This document shows positions 10,949-22,739 of a stretch of DNA of 64,000 nt, one piece after another. The stretch is from assembly GCA_025769875.1 (NCBI GenBank), contig JAGFNK010000112.1, positions 1-64,000 of the forward strand, read 5' to 3'. The position numbers and the translations under genes were made by a program. The stretch is from Russula earlei. Taxonomy: Eukaryota; Basidiomycota; Agaricomycetes; Russulales; Russulaceae. Below the pieces are notes generated by a model, which ran no database searches, was not told where the DNA came from, and saw only the letters and a list, made by a program, of their open reading frames with translations. The stretch's first letter is position 1. Each line of letters opens with the position of its first letter.

Positions 10949-12077
10949 TCATCCTGCCAAGGTCCAACTGAATACGTCCTTCCCGATCCTAATACGTACC
11001 TCCTCTGCGTCGAATACTCCAGCTGAACCTTTTAACTGGGAGCCTAGCTGGGCATTCAAGGCAGGGACGATGTTCTCAGGAAGGTGCGCGATGGTGGAGA
11101 AAGAACTTGTGTCGGCGCGAGCGGAACCCTCAGACGGTGTAGCAGAAGGGGACAATTCAAGGGGCTCCGAAGACTGAGACGGTAAATCTTGAGCCGGGCG
11201 GGCAAGGAGGACCCAGGCAAATGATGCGTGGAAACGAGGCTGTTCATAATATTCTTTTTGGCGGAACGAATGCAAGGCGGCGGTCAGGGCGGCGGACAGG
11301 GCGCGTAACTGCATGTCAACTCGATTCCTCAAACTCGTGGCATGCGAGATACATGTGAAGGACAATACCTCTTGGTGGCCCGCACCAATCTCCATAGAAA
11401 GAAAAGTTCGGGTGTGTTCGTCATTCGTGAGATCTGAGAACGCCGCGAATGATGCCGCGAATCTGAAACCGAAACAAACAATCAGTCCTGCCCTGCCCTG
11501 CCACACGGAACAACACCTAAACGCGAAAAAAAAAAAAAGGACACGAGATATGGGACGACGTGTAGATGGCGATGACGAACCATGGAATGCAGACTCACGG
11601 AGGCTGAGACCTCGCGGCGTCCCTCACAGCGCGCTTCATCTCATCTCTCTGATGAGCGCGCAGATAGAACGGTCGCGTCAGTGAGATATGGAGCTCGCGC
11701 AGGTCCGCTACGGAGTCTGAGTCTGGATCCGGGCCTCCCAGAACACGCACGCCCGGCACCTCCCGTCTCGTCATCTCCACGGCGCGCTCGACGACGCGTC
11801 TGAGCGTACCGCGCAGGGCGAGCGGAACGTAGACGTATGCGGCCCATTGTCCCTCCACGTGCGGCGTCGTGCGTGTGCGGCCCTGGTGCTTTGACGGGTC
11901 GTCGAGCGGGACGGCGGGGGCGAGGTGAGCCGCAAGGGCGGGAAGCTTGCGCTTCTTGACTGGTGGTGGTGGTGGAGATGGTCTTTCCTTGGGGGGCTTT
12001 GTTCCCTTTTCGCCCTCGTCCTCAGAGTCGGTAGATCCGTCGTATGACACGAGGATGGCGGTGCGGGTTCGTTTCAT
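10949..12077 (-). CDS. USB1: U6 snRNA phosphodiesterase Usb1
   Basis: Three exons, 12077-11599, 11462-11369 and 11308-10949, join to a 310-residue protein. Usb1 is a 2H-superfamily 3'-5' exonuclease that trims the oligo(U) tail of U6 snRNA in the nucleus and leaves a cyclic phosphate end. Both catalytic HxS motifs are present: HIS at 130-132 (in ELHISLTRPF) and HAS at 218-220 (in PRFHASFAW). Between them lies SDLTNDEHTRTFLSMEI, matching the family block before the second motif. The N-terminus is acidic and low in complexity (DGSTDSEDEGEKG, a proline run, KKRK), typical of fungal Usb1. The 60-nt second intron restores HQELRALSAAL at the joint, which supports that splice. The first intron (136 nt) contains a run of thymines. 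The gene looks intact. Confidence 0.92.
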
Positions 12078-12604
12078 CCCCCCTGATGCAGAAAATAGGG
12101 CGAGGTCAAAGGGAGCTAAGCGGGCCGGTGAATTGGTTTCCTCTTTGAAAACAATAACTTCAACGCAATGTGCCAGTGCCGGTGAGCACACTGTTAGTAC
12201 ATATTCAGCATCTTCGGGCAAGCCGCTGGGCATTGTTACCGTCATTCATCGGTGACTCAAACAACAACTTCACCAGCACAATACCCCGGTCGATGCTCAG
12301 ACTAATTGTTCGTCACTGCAACATTAATATTCAGGTCGTCGGACGGCCATTCTTTACATGACGACGTGAACTTTGTCAAGGGGTTGGTTACTATGGGGTT
12401 GCATTCCTAGCATAAACGTGACAATAGTCCGCACTCACCACCTTTTGTTAGTTCACCCAGAAACGTCAACCCACTCTACTCTCGGTGCGTCCTTTGCAAG
12501 GCGGTGCGCGTGCCACTGCACGGAGTGCCCTCGCATAGATAAATGCTACCTCCAGCGATTCACTCCTATCCTGTCATTGCTACCAAGTGCAAAGCCTCTA
12601 CACC
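12078..12604. other. Intergenic region between divergent genes
   Basis: This spacer separates USB1 (minus) and the coiled-coil gene (plus) and should hold both promoters. The open frame of USB1 runs upstream to 12245, so an earlier start is formally possible, but ATG 12077 fits the family. No further gene is seen. Confidence 0.5.
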
Positions 12605-13160
12605 ATGTCATCCCATCTTCAAAGTGGTAACCCATCTTCCGGTCCCATACCGCTGCCTCTCGACCCCCTCCCCATTTATGAGCTTAATCAGGCCAGACGC
12701 CGTAGAGTATCCGCGGAATTGGAAGCGCTAAGCGAATGCAAGTCACGATCGTCCCAAGGTGTCAGAGCCGGGACCCTATAGATGCAGTTCATCCAACTCA
12801 CCCATCCTTTTCACAGCATTCCTCGAGTGGCCGACCGTTGAGGGATTGGAAGCATTCGTCGAGAAGAAGGTTGAGTTCGCCGATATGATGGAAGATATGA
12901 TCGAGTTTGCGCGGTCGGTCGTTCGCGAGCAGCTCGTTTACGTCGAGGCGAAGCAAAGGGCTGCCAAACGTGCTGAGGAGCTCCGCCTCCAGGAGTTCCA
13001 CCGCGCCCTTGAACACATGGATCCGGCGGAGGCAGAAGCCGCTCAGCAGGCTGAGCGAGAACGAGCCTTGCGCCTTCAGAAGGAGCGTGAGGCCAGAGCT
13101 GCAGAATTGGAAGCTGAAATTGCTCTGATAAGAGCCCGTGTTCGACAGGAATATTCGTAA
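12605..13160 (+). CDS. Small coiled-coil protein (165 aa), family not recognised
   Basis: Exon 1 12605-12758 and exon 2 12817-13160 are joined across a 58-nt intron ending TTTTCACAG. The start is in a good context (CACCATG). The first 40 residues are Pro/Leu-rich (PLPLDPLPIYELNQ). From about residue 55 comes FLEWPTVEGLEAFVEKK, then an amphipathic helix MMEDMIEFARSVVREQL. The final 80 residues are almost all charged and alanine-rich (AKRAEELRLQE, AERERALRLQKEREARAAEL), a long predicted coiled coil. There is no signal or membrane segment. It is probably a structural or complex subunit, but I cannot name it. Confidence 0.75.
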
Positions 13161-13440
13161 ATAGCTAAGAGGAATACAAGCATTCCTGTCCCTGTCATAA
13201 TACAAGCAATCCTATGAGTCCGTCATGCACCATAAGTTACATGCAGGTGTCCATTCTGGTCCTTGTCCACAAGCCACGACCAGCAACCTATATAATCCCA
13301 CAACCATAAAGTGTTCCGCCCCTTGTCCGGTGCTTCTCCTACTAGACTGAAGTAGTGAGTGCAAGGTTATCTGACTCGTGCTTGCATCTGCGCCTGTCGA
13401 GCCACCCAGCGCAGTGCTAACATTGGGAGCCAGTAGTTCT

Positions 13441-14623
13441 TCATGTCGGATGCTGAGCAAGCTTCTGTTTCAGAAGAGCGCCTTCAGTTTCGAGCGCTTT
13501 GAGCTGATGCTGGAGATCATCGAAACGATCGCGCATCTCAACCAGTTTCTCAACAGCGTCCAGAACTAGGAGAAACTCAATACACTCGATGAGAAGAATA
13601 CATGAATACTCACTACGCTTGGGGAGGGTCTTCGTCGGCGTCAACGAGATTCCAAGCAACTCACAGATCCTCGCGTGATCCATTGATTGATCAAAGCGTT
13701 CGCCACGCTTCCTTTCTTTATCCCTGTATTTTTTCTCTTGGACCCTCTGCTCACGTTGACTAGACGCTTCTGCGCTGCCCGTGTTCTGTACCTGGATCAT
13801 CACGGGCTTCGGTGCGGCATAAGGCATTTGTTTAAAGTGAAGTGTCGGGTCAGTTTGGTCATCTCGAAACTCCGGTTCCGTGTTAACTCTGACAGCTATA
13901 AAATTCACAGGGTCAACATGAGTTGCAGATGACGTCCCCAACAAACCGAAGGGCAAGGCTCCCTCAACGCCCAAAGGTCGGGGACAGATCGGGCGCTCGA
14001 TAGGAGGGCGCAAATCCGCAGGTAGAGCACTAGTGGATGAGCTGGCTTGATTATGAGTGAGTAAGGATGTGACAGAAACGGTTGACAGACAATGCGGGCG
14101 GGGACGATGATCGCTCGAGCAAAGAGCCACAAGCTGAGGGCGGAGATATGAACTAACGGCATACCTTCGTACAGATGCGGAGTCGCAGGGATACTCCGGA
14201 CTGGTGTCAGATCAAGGATGTGCTGAGGGGAAAACGGAAGGATCGTATTGGGAGTCCAAGACGGATTGCTGGAGGTGGAAGACTGGACGGTTTGGAATTC
14301 AGATGCTGTTCGTTCTGCGGTTTAGGCTTTTGGTGTATCTCGGACGTATTTGGGTACTAACCAGGAAAAGTGGTTCGACCAGGCGAGAGCAAAGGTCCCA
14401 AAGTATCGTCGCTTACCCCGGGTTGGATGTTGGTGAAACGACTTCCGTGTTGCCAAGAAGGGTCTTGAATGGGGAGATCTGTGACCTCCGACGTCGATGG
14501 CTGCAAATAGGCAGTTTGGTCACTCGAATGGGATTGGGGGTTATCTTGCTCTATATCGTGACCAGGATTGACCCCTAAGTTGTGGAAGTGCACGGAGTGC
14601 ATCGAGGTCCAGTGTGAGGGCAT
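13441..14623 (-). CDS. bHLH-like transcription factor (319 aa)
   Basis: Four exons (14623-14362, 14305-14165, 14045-13614, 13565-13441) join in frame to 319 residues; introns are 56, 119 and 48 nt. The N-terminal 200 residues are Ser/Thr/Pro/Gln-rich, as in an activation region. The C-terminal 110 residues fit a basic helix-loop-helix-zipper: a basic stretch QEKKYRDKERKRGERF, helix 1 through ARICELLGI, a loop with TPTKTLPKR, helix 2 starting ILDAVEKLVEMRDRF, and a leucine-spaced tail LQHQLKALE...LLKQKL. The last intron falls inside the loop-to-helix-2 join (KR|ILDAV). The basic region lacks the usual His-Glu-Arg triad, so E-box binding is uncertain. A nuclear DNA-binding role is inferred from the fold. 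The second intron is the weakest splice call. Confidence 0.7.
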
Positions 14624-15906
14624 AAAAAATGGCGTAGTTTCTTGTCATCAAGACTCTCAAAGGGCCCCTTATATTGGCGACGGAAAAAAAAGAAGACAAG
14701 GCACAGCAGCGTCTTTGGAGGTAAGATCAACGGACATCAGATGCCCTGACAACCGAGACCGAGAAAGAGATTTGTGGGCACTGATTGTTTTTCGAGTAGA
14801 GCTGAAAGTCCCAAGAGCTCTCACGTGTCGGCTCTTTGTTCTTTATTGACATACCAAGAAACTTTTGGCGTCGCCAGCCCAGACCTTTGACAGTGGGTAT
14901 CATAGCTAAGAACAAGGGCTGCCACGGAGAAAAATAACACCCACAGTCGGCCACGCAAGTCAAGACGTGCGATCCAGACGAGAGGGGATGTAAAACGGAT
15001 GTATGCAAGCGGGACATGTAAGAATTAACGCATTCAAGCTCAAAGGCTGGTTAAAGAAATCAAGATGACAACAGTATGTTGAAGTTAACGCTGAGTCGAA
15101 AACCGGACTTCGCGGGAGGTGAACTTGGTCGGTCGGCTGTGTGCCATGTGGCAAACACGTGGCATCCCAGTCAGTTGGCACTTGTTTGTTGCCTTGTCTT
15201 GTAGTTGGTTGTTAGCGCGGCTCCCAAAGCTAACGGTCATGGCATTACCGTGAAAAATATGTAACCCTGTCATTTTCTTTTGAGACTTTGGCTGGAAATC
15301 GGTTCCTCTTTCTGGGGTGTACTAGCAACCCTCAAGCGTTATTTCTATCTCAACTTTCGAAGGACGTCTCTCTTCTGTCAAGACAGGCGCGCGCCTTCAC
15401 ATTTATTTGCATTTCTGCAGAGTGCTTCCGAAATTGATGGTAGTGCTATTGGATTGGGTCCGGGGCAGCGTGTTTCCAGCGGGACGGTCTACCCAGCAGA
15501 CTCGCAAGGCCCAGGAAAACAAATGTTCGCTGGCACGATACGGTATACTCGTGAGTGCTTTGCGTTGTTTCAGAACATATTAACAGCCGAAATCATTTTG
15601 GCATGAGGGTCATCTTTCCCGGGCCCATGAGTACGGTACGTGTCCTTGTTCTCCAACCGCACATGCTTTCGAAAAAAAAAAACAGACGCCCCGAAGACAT
15701 ATATAACTCGTAACGCCACATGAGTTTCATTGATGTGGACGCCTGGACAACTATGCTAATTTGTGCACCATCAAGGGGAAATGTACTTCAGAGTGCAAAG
15801 ACCGCCGCGAGGGATATGCCGGCGCGAAAATTCTTTTCTACCCGAGTTGTAACAAACCGAGATGGAGGTAGCATGGCATATTTTCGTCAATAACTACGCT
15901 TGTCCG
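14624..15906. other. Intergenic region, no supported gene
   Basis: It holds the promoter side of the bHLH-like gene and the 3' side of the secreted-protein gene. Open frames of up to 108 codons occur but show no recognisable domain. Short A-runs lie at 14683 and 15671. Confidence 0.5.
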
Positions 15907-16593
15907 CTACGACTCGTCAGGCTCCGAGTCGGCTGGATGCGATGCATTGAATCCCAGGAACTCCCGACACCGATCAAGGTGACCTTTGCGTCCTAAGGGA
16001 CCAGGATTCGGTGTATTCGGGAAATTCGAAGAGAACCGTGGCGTGATTTCTCCATTCGTGTTCCAAGGATCGCCATTTGTGGGTGTGACGAAATCATGGT
16101 CGAGCTGATTATCTTGCCCCTGGTAGTCCGAGACACTGCCCGAGACGTTTACGTCTTCTTCGAGAGGAGGTTCGACAAAGTTCCCGTTAGCTATATCGAC
16201 ATCACAATCCCATACTGCCTCCCAGGATCCCTCCAGGAAAGGTGAGTTCCTGCGAGGTTCTGGGACCTGAGTAGAGGATCTCTTGCGCTTTGGAGGGAGT
16301 AACCTGAGCTTGGACGGTATGCCTGCAAACCAAAACAATAAAGAACAATGAGACAATGGGTTAAAAAAGAGAATTTGCCGTTGCCCACCGAGACGCGTAG
16401 TCTGAGGCAGTTCGCGGATGCCAAACTCTTCTTCCATCATGGAGATTGTCGTCGAGCGCCGGCGGATTGGCGTAGCGTCAACTCTCTCCGATGCCTGAGA
16501 GGTACCGGGAAAGAAGAGCATTGGCGAAGCGGCAATGTCAAGGTCGATATGACAATGAAAGGCGCACAATAGCACAAATGGCAATTTGAACAT
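15907..16593 (-). CDS. Putative secreted protein (206 aa), unknown function
   Basis: Exon 1 16593-16389 and exon 2 16322-15907 are joined over a 66-nt intron with a pyrimidine-rich end (GGTTTGCAG). The protein starts with a classical signal peptide, MFKLPFVLLCAFHCH, followed by a small-residue cleavage region (IAASP). The mature part is polar with basic clusters (PIRRRS, LPPKRKRSS) that could be dibasic processing or nuclear-type signals. An acidic Asn/Asp/Gly-rich C-terminus ends EPDES. The mature part has almost no cysteines, so it is not a typical cysteine-rich effector. No family is recognised. The open frame continues upstream of the chosen ATG, but only this start gives the signal peptide. 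Confidence 0.6.
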   Translation of the reverse strand: MFKLPFVLLCAFHCHIDLDIAASPMLFFPGTSQASERVDATPIRRRSTTISMMEEEFGIRELPQTTRLGGQRQILFFNPLSHCSLLFWFAGIPSKLRLLPPKRKRSSTQVPEPRRNSPFLEGSWEAVWDCDVDIANGNFVEPPLEEDVNVSGSVSDYQGQDNQLDHDFVTPTNGDPWNTNGEITPRFSSNFPNTPNPGPLGRKGHLDRCREFLGFNASHPADSEPDES

Positions 16594-19500
16594 TTGTCGG
16601 CGAGTCACTGTATGTATACTTTTCCTTGGCGCATGGGCCCCAGGGCAGTAAGTGCCACAATCAAACAAGGAGCTCATTCGCGACGTGTTTGTCATTCTAT
16701 TCGACGGGAATTTCGTTAAGGCTTGCGATGCACTGCCGAGCGATACCGTTAGGTAGGCGAGGGGCGGTGTCTCAAGCGTGTACAATTGGCCGTTGTACAC
16801 GAATTCGGTTACGTAAGATATGCTATCTTCACTGGCACAGCACTGCTACTACTGTAGTGCCTGGCACAACTCTTCAAGTTGCCTTCTTTCGTACACCGCC
16901 CCTGGCCAATGTTCTTGTTTCGTCGTTACGCAAAGTCTTTCCTATTCTACAGATATTGACTAATAAGATTTGCGCCACTCCACTTCGACCCTCTCAGAAC
17001 CTGGCCCCGGAAAAGGGTACACTTGAGTTCGTAAGGACTCGGACAGGGGTTGACAGGAGTCTCCCAAAGAGCAGCGCAAGCGGTTCTTGAAGCAGATGGG
17101 AATGAGGTGGCTTTTAGAGGAAGAACTTGACTGGATTCTCAAACCCCGGATGCATGACATGAGGAGATCAAAGGGATTCAGCGGGGTCACCTTACACAGC
17201 CTCGAGTGGCGAAACACTTTGATGTGGAGCGCAATGATGCGTGATCTATTTACCTGGAAGCTTCCGAGGTCCGCGGACTGTATTGGCGTCGTGCTGCACC
17301 CTGCAGCTTCACCGCTCCTTGCTTCCCATTACGTTCTATCGAGCGTAACTCGCGCGGGGCCTGCGAATTCATCGCTCACGGCATGAAGACGTTGGAGGGA
17401 TTTGTCGCCCAAGGCCCGGAAGACGGACTCCAGATTGTTTTTCCACGCCGTAACTGCCTGATCATACACCTGATCAAGGTCGTGCGCAGATACTTTCTCG
17501 TCCTGTTCCGTGCCTCACTTCCACATGTGCTGTTGCAATAGCGTAAGCGTATACCGTAACAACATGGCTCGAGAGTGAGAACTTTATCCGCGAATCTCCC
17601 GCCGCGTGCTACTGTCCAATTCCTACTCGCTCTCGCTTCTCGTGTTGATCACATACCCTTTCGCAAGTGGTAGGGCTATACCAGCTCAGGTGCTTTCCGG
17701 GTCATTGCCTGCCCAAGCCAGTAGAAACTAAGGTCCAGTCGCACACAAAGGACGATCCTTCAAGTCGTATGTGGTACGGAGTGCGAAGATGTTCCGTTCG
17801 CTCGTGCCTAACACTCTGACACAATCGAACGAGAGGGCGTGGCCCTCAATCGTTCGACTCTGCGATTGAGCTAGCGACGGCTCCACCACCGCTCAATGGG
17901 CAACATTGCATTCTTCCGCGGCATCGAACCCGAAGGTGCGCGCGTAAAGTTGACGTACAACTTCGATCCGAACGGGCACGCCCTTGCAAGAAACGTGTTC
18001 TTGGACACCATGTCCTCCGCGATCCCGGCGAAGGAGAGCATTTTCTGGTCTGCTCTTGAGGCGCTCCTTGGGAATCCCGGAGTTCCTCCCAGAGGTTCGT
18101 GCTGTGGCCATGTCGAGGGCGGACCAGAGCACGTCTATGGTTTGCCGAAAGGAGGCGAGTACCGAACCCACACAGGCAATTGGTCCAGGGTTTGAGCCTG
18201 CGCTTAGCCTGTATTATGAGTTACAGCAGAGCTGGAACAACGACATCGATGGGGACCGGTGAGGTCAAGCACCTGTTCAGGATGATACCGTGACGCTACC
18301 ACGGTGAAATCCATCATGGTGGGTGACCTTCGAGGGTCGCATGCGATGGTCCCTTGCTTTCGCCCGCTTAGGTCAGGCAAAAAAAGCTGAGAGTGCCAAA
18401 TAGGGGTAAACCGCCCGCCTGTGACAGGTCAGTACAACGTTACCGAAGGTTTGCCTGCATGAATGGACAACCGAACAACAATGCTCGACATCTGACCAAT
18501 TGTGGCTCCTCGTGGGCATGACAACCTTACAGGCCCGTAGAATGTACGTGGTCTCTAACACGACACCGTTGTCGCCATAGACTACGACTAAAAAGTTTGG
18601 CCTGGCGGTGCCGTTCGCGACAATTGTCTGCTTGGGCTCTCTGGGGGGTACGCATCTCTTCTCTTGACAATATTGACTCGAAGAAAAAAGGAATTCATGG
18701 CCGTCCAGTACACCACAACCTGAACATCCGCGTCTCTTAAAGAAATGGGAGCTTCCGAGGGGGGTTTTGTTTTGGCGCTGAATGGCCTGGTTTGTGGTTT
18801 GTCATTCCCACTTGGTGGCTACGTTAGCTGCCTATCCTCCGTTGCACCTAAATTTGCCTGAATCTCAGTTTCTGACGGCAGACAAATGCGGTCTGCCATA
18901 ATTAGCCGGGGCCAAGCTGCTGCTTGACACCGACAAAACATGCCCGTGATAAAGGCCTCGTGCCCTGTTCTGTAAATCCATGCGAAGTATTGTCATAGTC
19001 TCGTCTCATGGAAATCAGGTGTCCAATATTGGCGAGCACTCGAATACTGGGACAAAAGTCGCCTCCCCCGAGGGTGGACGGATGGATATGGTAGTATTGA
19101 ACGGTTTGGTACCTGACCCTGTTTGTCCACTTCATTAGTTTCGAAACGACCGGCTTTTTCGGAAGGACGATCCTCTGTAGGTACAACCGCGAAGGCACGA
19201 GTGGTGCTCGAACTCCATACCGTAAGTTTATAATGATGACTCGACAGCCTGGCATGCATCTGTTGTGTTTTCTTATTCCCAAGATTATGACGAGGGCTTG
19301 TAGAGTGGCATCGTAGGTTCTTTGTCCATGTCAAATGCTCCAATTTGATTGACTCAGAGCTGGATAACAAAGTCCGATGGCAGCGTATCTCATGTCAACA
19401 TGATCGAACGAGCGTATGGCTTCGTGTGCCCTCCATTGTGTTGATTTGATGGGACAAAATGGCTGATGATCCGAGGAGACGGAAGAATAAAAGGACCAGG

Positions 19501-19794
19501 CCCACTTGACCTCGAACCACTCATCGGAGTACATCAATGTCGGTCGCGAGGTGATAACGGATCAACCTGGCTAACCGAATTACCAAATGAGGATCGTGAC
19601 TGGCTGGGCCTTGAGGGTTTCATAGCTATGCTTGGGGCCTGCCTATTCATCTACGGTCACGGGTTAGCAGAGACTCATAACAGAATATGGTGTATTCAAT
19701 GCAGGAAAACAAGTACAAATGTACAGACAATCGACAACGTACATTTCGGTTAGTCGCCAGACGATCTCTAGAGTGTCTGCGGGACACTTCTGGG
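16594..19794. other. 3.2-kb region with no supported gene
   Basis: Overlapping open frames of 60-154 codons appear on both strands, none with a recognisable domain. One plus-strand frame at 17896-18195 (start MGNIAFFRG) is the least random-looking but lacks homology I can see. An imperfect inverted repeat (CGAACGAGAGGG / CCCTCAATCGTTCG) lies at 17826-17858. HEM13 transcription ends into this region from the right. Confidence 0.5.
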
Positions 19795-20820
19795 TTACAC
19801 GACCCACGCCCTCGGTTTTCTGAGAAGCTCCAGCAGCCTCCCCTCGTCACTACCCGCTTCCGCACCGACCTCGCTGCAGTACTCCCACCGGGCAACCTCT
19901 GGCAAGCTCATCAGGACACTCTCGATACGCGCGATGGGTGACGCGAGACCAAACTTGGTGCCGCGGTCATACATGAGGTTGAACTCCACGTAGCGGCCGC
20001 GGCGAAGGAGCTGCCAGCGGCGGTGGGCATCGGTGTTCGGCATGTTGGCGCGGCGCTCCAGGATAGGAAGGTACGAAGGGAGGAAGGCGTTGCTGGCGCT
20101 ACGCACAAACGCGAAGATATTCTCGGGCGTCCACGGGCGATCGTGGAGCGACGCATCCGGGAGGCGCTTGTGCGTCGTGTCGCAGAGGTCATCGAAGAAA
20201 ATCCCGCCTATGCCCCGCGTCTCGCCGCGATGGGGGATGAAAAAGTATTCGTCGCACCATGCCTTGAATGCGGGGTAGAGCGCTGCGCCGTGTGGATCAC
20301 AGGCGGTTTTGAGTGTCGTGTGGAAGTGCCGCGCGTCGTCCTCGTAGAGGTAGGACGGGGTGAGATCGGACCCACCGCCAAACCACCACGCGAGCACGTT
20401 GGACGTGTCCGCAGTGTCTGTCACTTCGAAGAAGCGATAGTTGGCATGAACTGTGGGTGCGTGCGGATTGCGCGGGTGGATGACGATCGAGAGGCCGGCA
20501 ACGAAGAAGGGGAGGGTTTCGTGGCGGTTTGGATCATAGGGAAGTGAAGCGTGATCTGCACACATCTGTTTCACTTGCGCAGGAGAAAGAGAGCCATGAA
20601 CGACCGAGATGTTAACGCCGGCCTTTTCGAGAACCGTCGTGGCGGGGGTTGAAGAGAAGGGGGTTGAAAAGATGCAGGATATGCCATAGCCACCACCCTG
20701 GCGTTCCCAGCGATCGCGGAGGAAAGGAGGGGCATTCGGGTCGAGTTTCTCAAAAGCGGTTACGATGGTATTTTGAAGATTTTCCACATGCTCTGCAAAC
20801 ACGTTACGCATGGACGACAT
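19795..20820 (-). CDS. HEM13: Coproporphyrinogen III oxidase (oxygen-dependent)
   Basis: A single intronless frame encodes 341 residues, the full length for fungal Hem13. The enzyme uses O2 to decarboxylate two propionates of coproporphyrinogen III to protoporphyrinogen IX precursor in haem synthesis. It is a cytosolic homodimer in yeast. Family blocks visible in order: QGGGYGISCIF (41-51), VHANYRFFEV (124-133), WWFGGGSDLTPSYLYEDD (145-162), FFIPHRGETRGIGGIFFDD (193-211) and GRYVEFNLMYDRGTKFGL (275-292), including the conserved His of VHANYRFFE. The start MSSMRNVF is taken; a second Met is at residue 4. It is transcribed away from UBC1 with only 148 bp between start codons. It looks functional. 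Confidence 0.97.
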   Translation of the reverse strand: MSSMRNVFAEHVENLQNTIVTAFEKLDPNAPPFLRDRWERQGGGYGISCIFSTPFSSTPATTVLEKAGVNISVVHGSLSPAQVKQMCADHASLPYDPNRHETLPFFVAGLSIVIHPRNPHAPTVHANYRFFEVTDTADTSNVLAWWFGGGSDLTPSYLYEDDARHFHTTLKTACDPHGAALYPAFKAWCDEYFFIPHRGETRGIGGIFFDDLCDTTHKRLPDASLHDRPWTPENIFAFVRSASNAFLPSYLPILERRANMPNTDAHRRWQLLRRGRYVEFNLMYDRGTKFGLASPIARIESVLMSLPEVARWEYCSEVGAEAGSDEGRLLELLRKPRAWVV

Positions 20821-20968
20821 TGTGCTGATGATAATGATAAACGATGAACGAACAGTGGGATGTGTCCAGGGCCACGTGTGGGAAGGAAGCCGTCAATCAC
20901 TGCAACCCTCTGCCTCAAACAACTTTCACATCCACCCTTCGAACTTGTTTTTGCATCTCCATTCCATC
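20821..20968. promoter_or_regulatory. Compact divergent promoter of HEM13 and UBC1
   Basis: Only 148 bp separate the two start codons, so the promoters must overlap. A CACGTG core (GCCACGTGTG, about 20871-20880) sits near the middle. CACGTG is an E-box that bHLH regulators can bind, and two bHLH-type genes lie elsewhere in this window; any link is conjecture. Confidence 0.6.
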
Positions 20969-21829
20969 ATGGACGCCCGTCTTCGTCGAGTAAACAAGGA
21001 GATTGCTGGTGCGGATCACGAGTAGTTCCCTGTCTCCGCTCTAACTGATCCACTGTATCACCAAGATTGCAAAAATGACCAGTCGTCGAACATCAACATC
21101 GAGCTCATCGACAACTCTCCATTTCATCTTCGCGGATCCTTTGAGGGTCCACAGGACACTCCTTACCATGGCGGTCACTTTGAAGTCGTGCGCTATACCC
21201 ACCATCCTCCGTTCCCCGCGGGCGTCTAACCCCTCTTTCGACATGACTGACGCTACCATAGGACATCGTCATACCCGATTCGTACCCTTTTCAACCTGTA
21301 AAGATGAAGTTCATCACAAAGGTTTACCACCCAAACGTCTCTTCTGCTTCAGGCGCCATCTGCCTCGACATCCTCAAGGACGCCTGGTCGCCCGTTCTTA
21401 CCCTGAAATCCACCCTCATTTCGTTGCAATCTCTCCTCTGCAGTCCAGAGCCGAACGACCCACAAGACGCTGAGGTTGCGAAGCACTTCATGACGTCCCG
21501 TACGAGTTTCGAGGACACTGCGCGTTACTGGACCCACGTATACGCCGGAGGGCCTGCGCCATCCATAGGGCTGGGTTCCACAGGGAAGATAGGCGGCGCC
21601 TTGCGCGATGAGGTCGCGATCGCCGGTCTCGAACGAGCACACGTTGACCAGTTCGAGGCTATTGGCTTCGAGCGTAATAAAGTGGTGAGACCAGCGTGGA
21701 TTGTAGTTGTTACGTCGCTCACATGCACGCTCGGTGTAGATTGACGTATTACGACGCTTGAATTATCGTGGCGCCAATGTCGCCAAGATTACGGATGACA
21801 AGGTTGTCGAGGAGTTGCTCAAGGCATGA
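20969..21829 (+). CDS. UBC1: Ubiquitin-conjugating enzyme E2 with UBA domain (Ubc1-type)
   Basis: Four exons (20969-21008, 21066-21187, 21262-21684, 21740-21829) give 224 residues. The UBC fold runs from MDARLRRVNKEIA through PYHGGHFEV and YPFQPVKMKF to the active site. There GAICLDIL places the catalytic cysteine at residue 88, the same number as in yeast Ubc1. LCSPEPNDPQDAEVA follows. A linker leads to a C-terminal UBA domain (QFEAIGFERNKVI...VVEELLKA), which identifies the Ubc1/UBE2K class that extends K48 ubiquitin chains. Introns 1 and 2 use GTGCGG and GTGCGC donors. Every join keeps frame and family sequence, so the gene looks intact. Confidence 0.95.
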
Positions 21830-22739
21830 TGCATGACGATCACTTTTTTTCTTGGGTTTGCGTTCTCGTGCGTGCGACACGGGAATGTTGTATCTCCTCC
21901 ATCCTTGCCATCACCTTCCCAAGTCGTTCCATCTCGCTTTTGTATCTTTATTAGCACTGTCGTGCATGCAAGCCCGTAAACTCTTCGGTCGCTCAGGACC
22001 TTGCCCAACCCTGTTGTTGCCCATCCCAATAAACTTACTTTGAAAGTTGAGGGTCCTAACAAGGGGTTCTCCCACCTCGACGATTCGGTTCCGTGCGATG
22101 AACAGGTGACTGGTGGCAAAATGGGTCCCTTGGGCTCGAGTCGCGACATTGGCCTGGAGGATATGTCATCCTGAAGATTCAGTACAAAACGTAGCATCTA
22201 ACATTGTGTTGGCATGATGCCACGGCCGACAACCCAGGCAAACTAGGGCTCGTCGTGTGCAGGACGGCAGACTATGATGTGGGGATTGCGATACTCATTG
22301 GGAACCAAGTCACAGCTCTATCTAGTTCCAAGCGTTGGACGTGCAGCCACCAGGTTGGCGTGTGAACGGACAAAGCCGGACCGTACGTGTAATTACTACA
22401 CTCCTTTACACTCCCTACTAACTGCAGTCACGTCATGATAGGGCCAAACTCAGGCTGGTTTATGCTTATTTCATGCCTGCCTACATCCACTCGACCGCTT
22501 CATGGCCACGGTCAGGGTGGCGCGACTCTCAGATCAGTGAGCACCTCAGATCAACATTATTCGTCGTCTGCAGACAGAGCTGATCAATTCGTTGCTTGCC
22601 GCGCCCAGAAAAAACAAGCGCCTATCCCGGGCCGCTGGCATTTCCCAATAGGGGCCATCCTTTTCTTCCACTCGTGAAGTAGAGTGTATCGCATTGGCAA
22701 TAGGCACGTTATCGGGGCAACCATGTGGGCCTGGATGTC

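Noticed and set aside
11369..11506. Reading USB1 through 11309-11368 without an intron
   Set aside because: It adds 20 residues foreign to the family. Removing the 60-nt intron yields HQELRALSAAL, which fits Usb1.
17826..17858. Inverted repeat CGAACGAGAGGG / CCCTCAATCGTTCG as a regulatory element
   Set aside because: Short, imperfect and not next to any gene; no reason to prefer function over chance.
20023..20547. 174-codon plus-strand frame inside HEM13
   Set aside because: It is the antisense shadow of a strongly conserved enzyme on the other strand.
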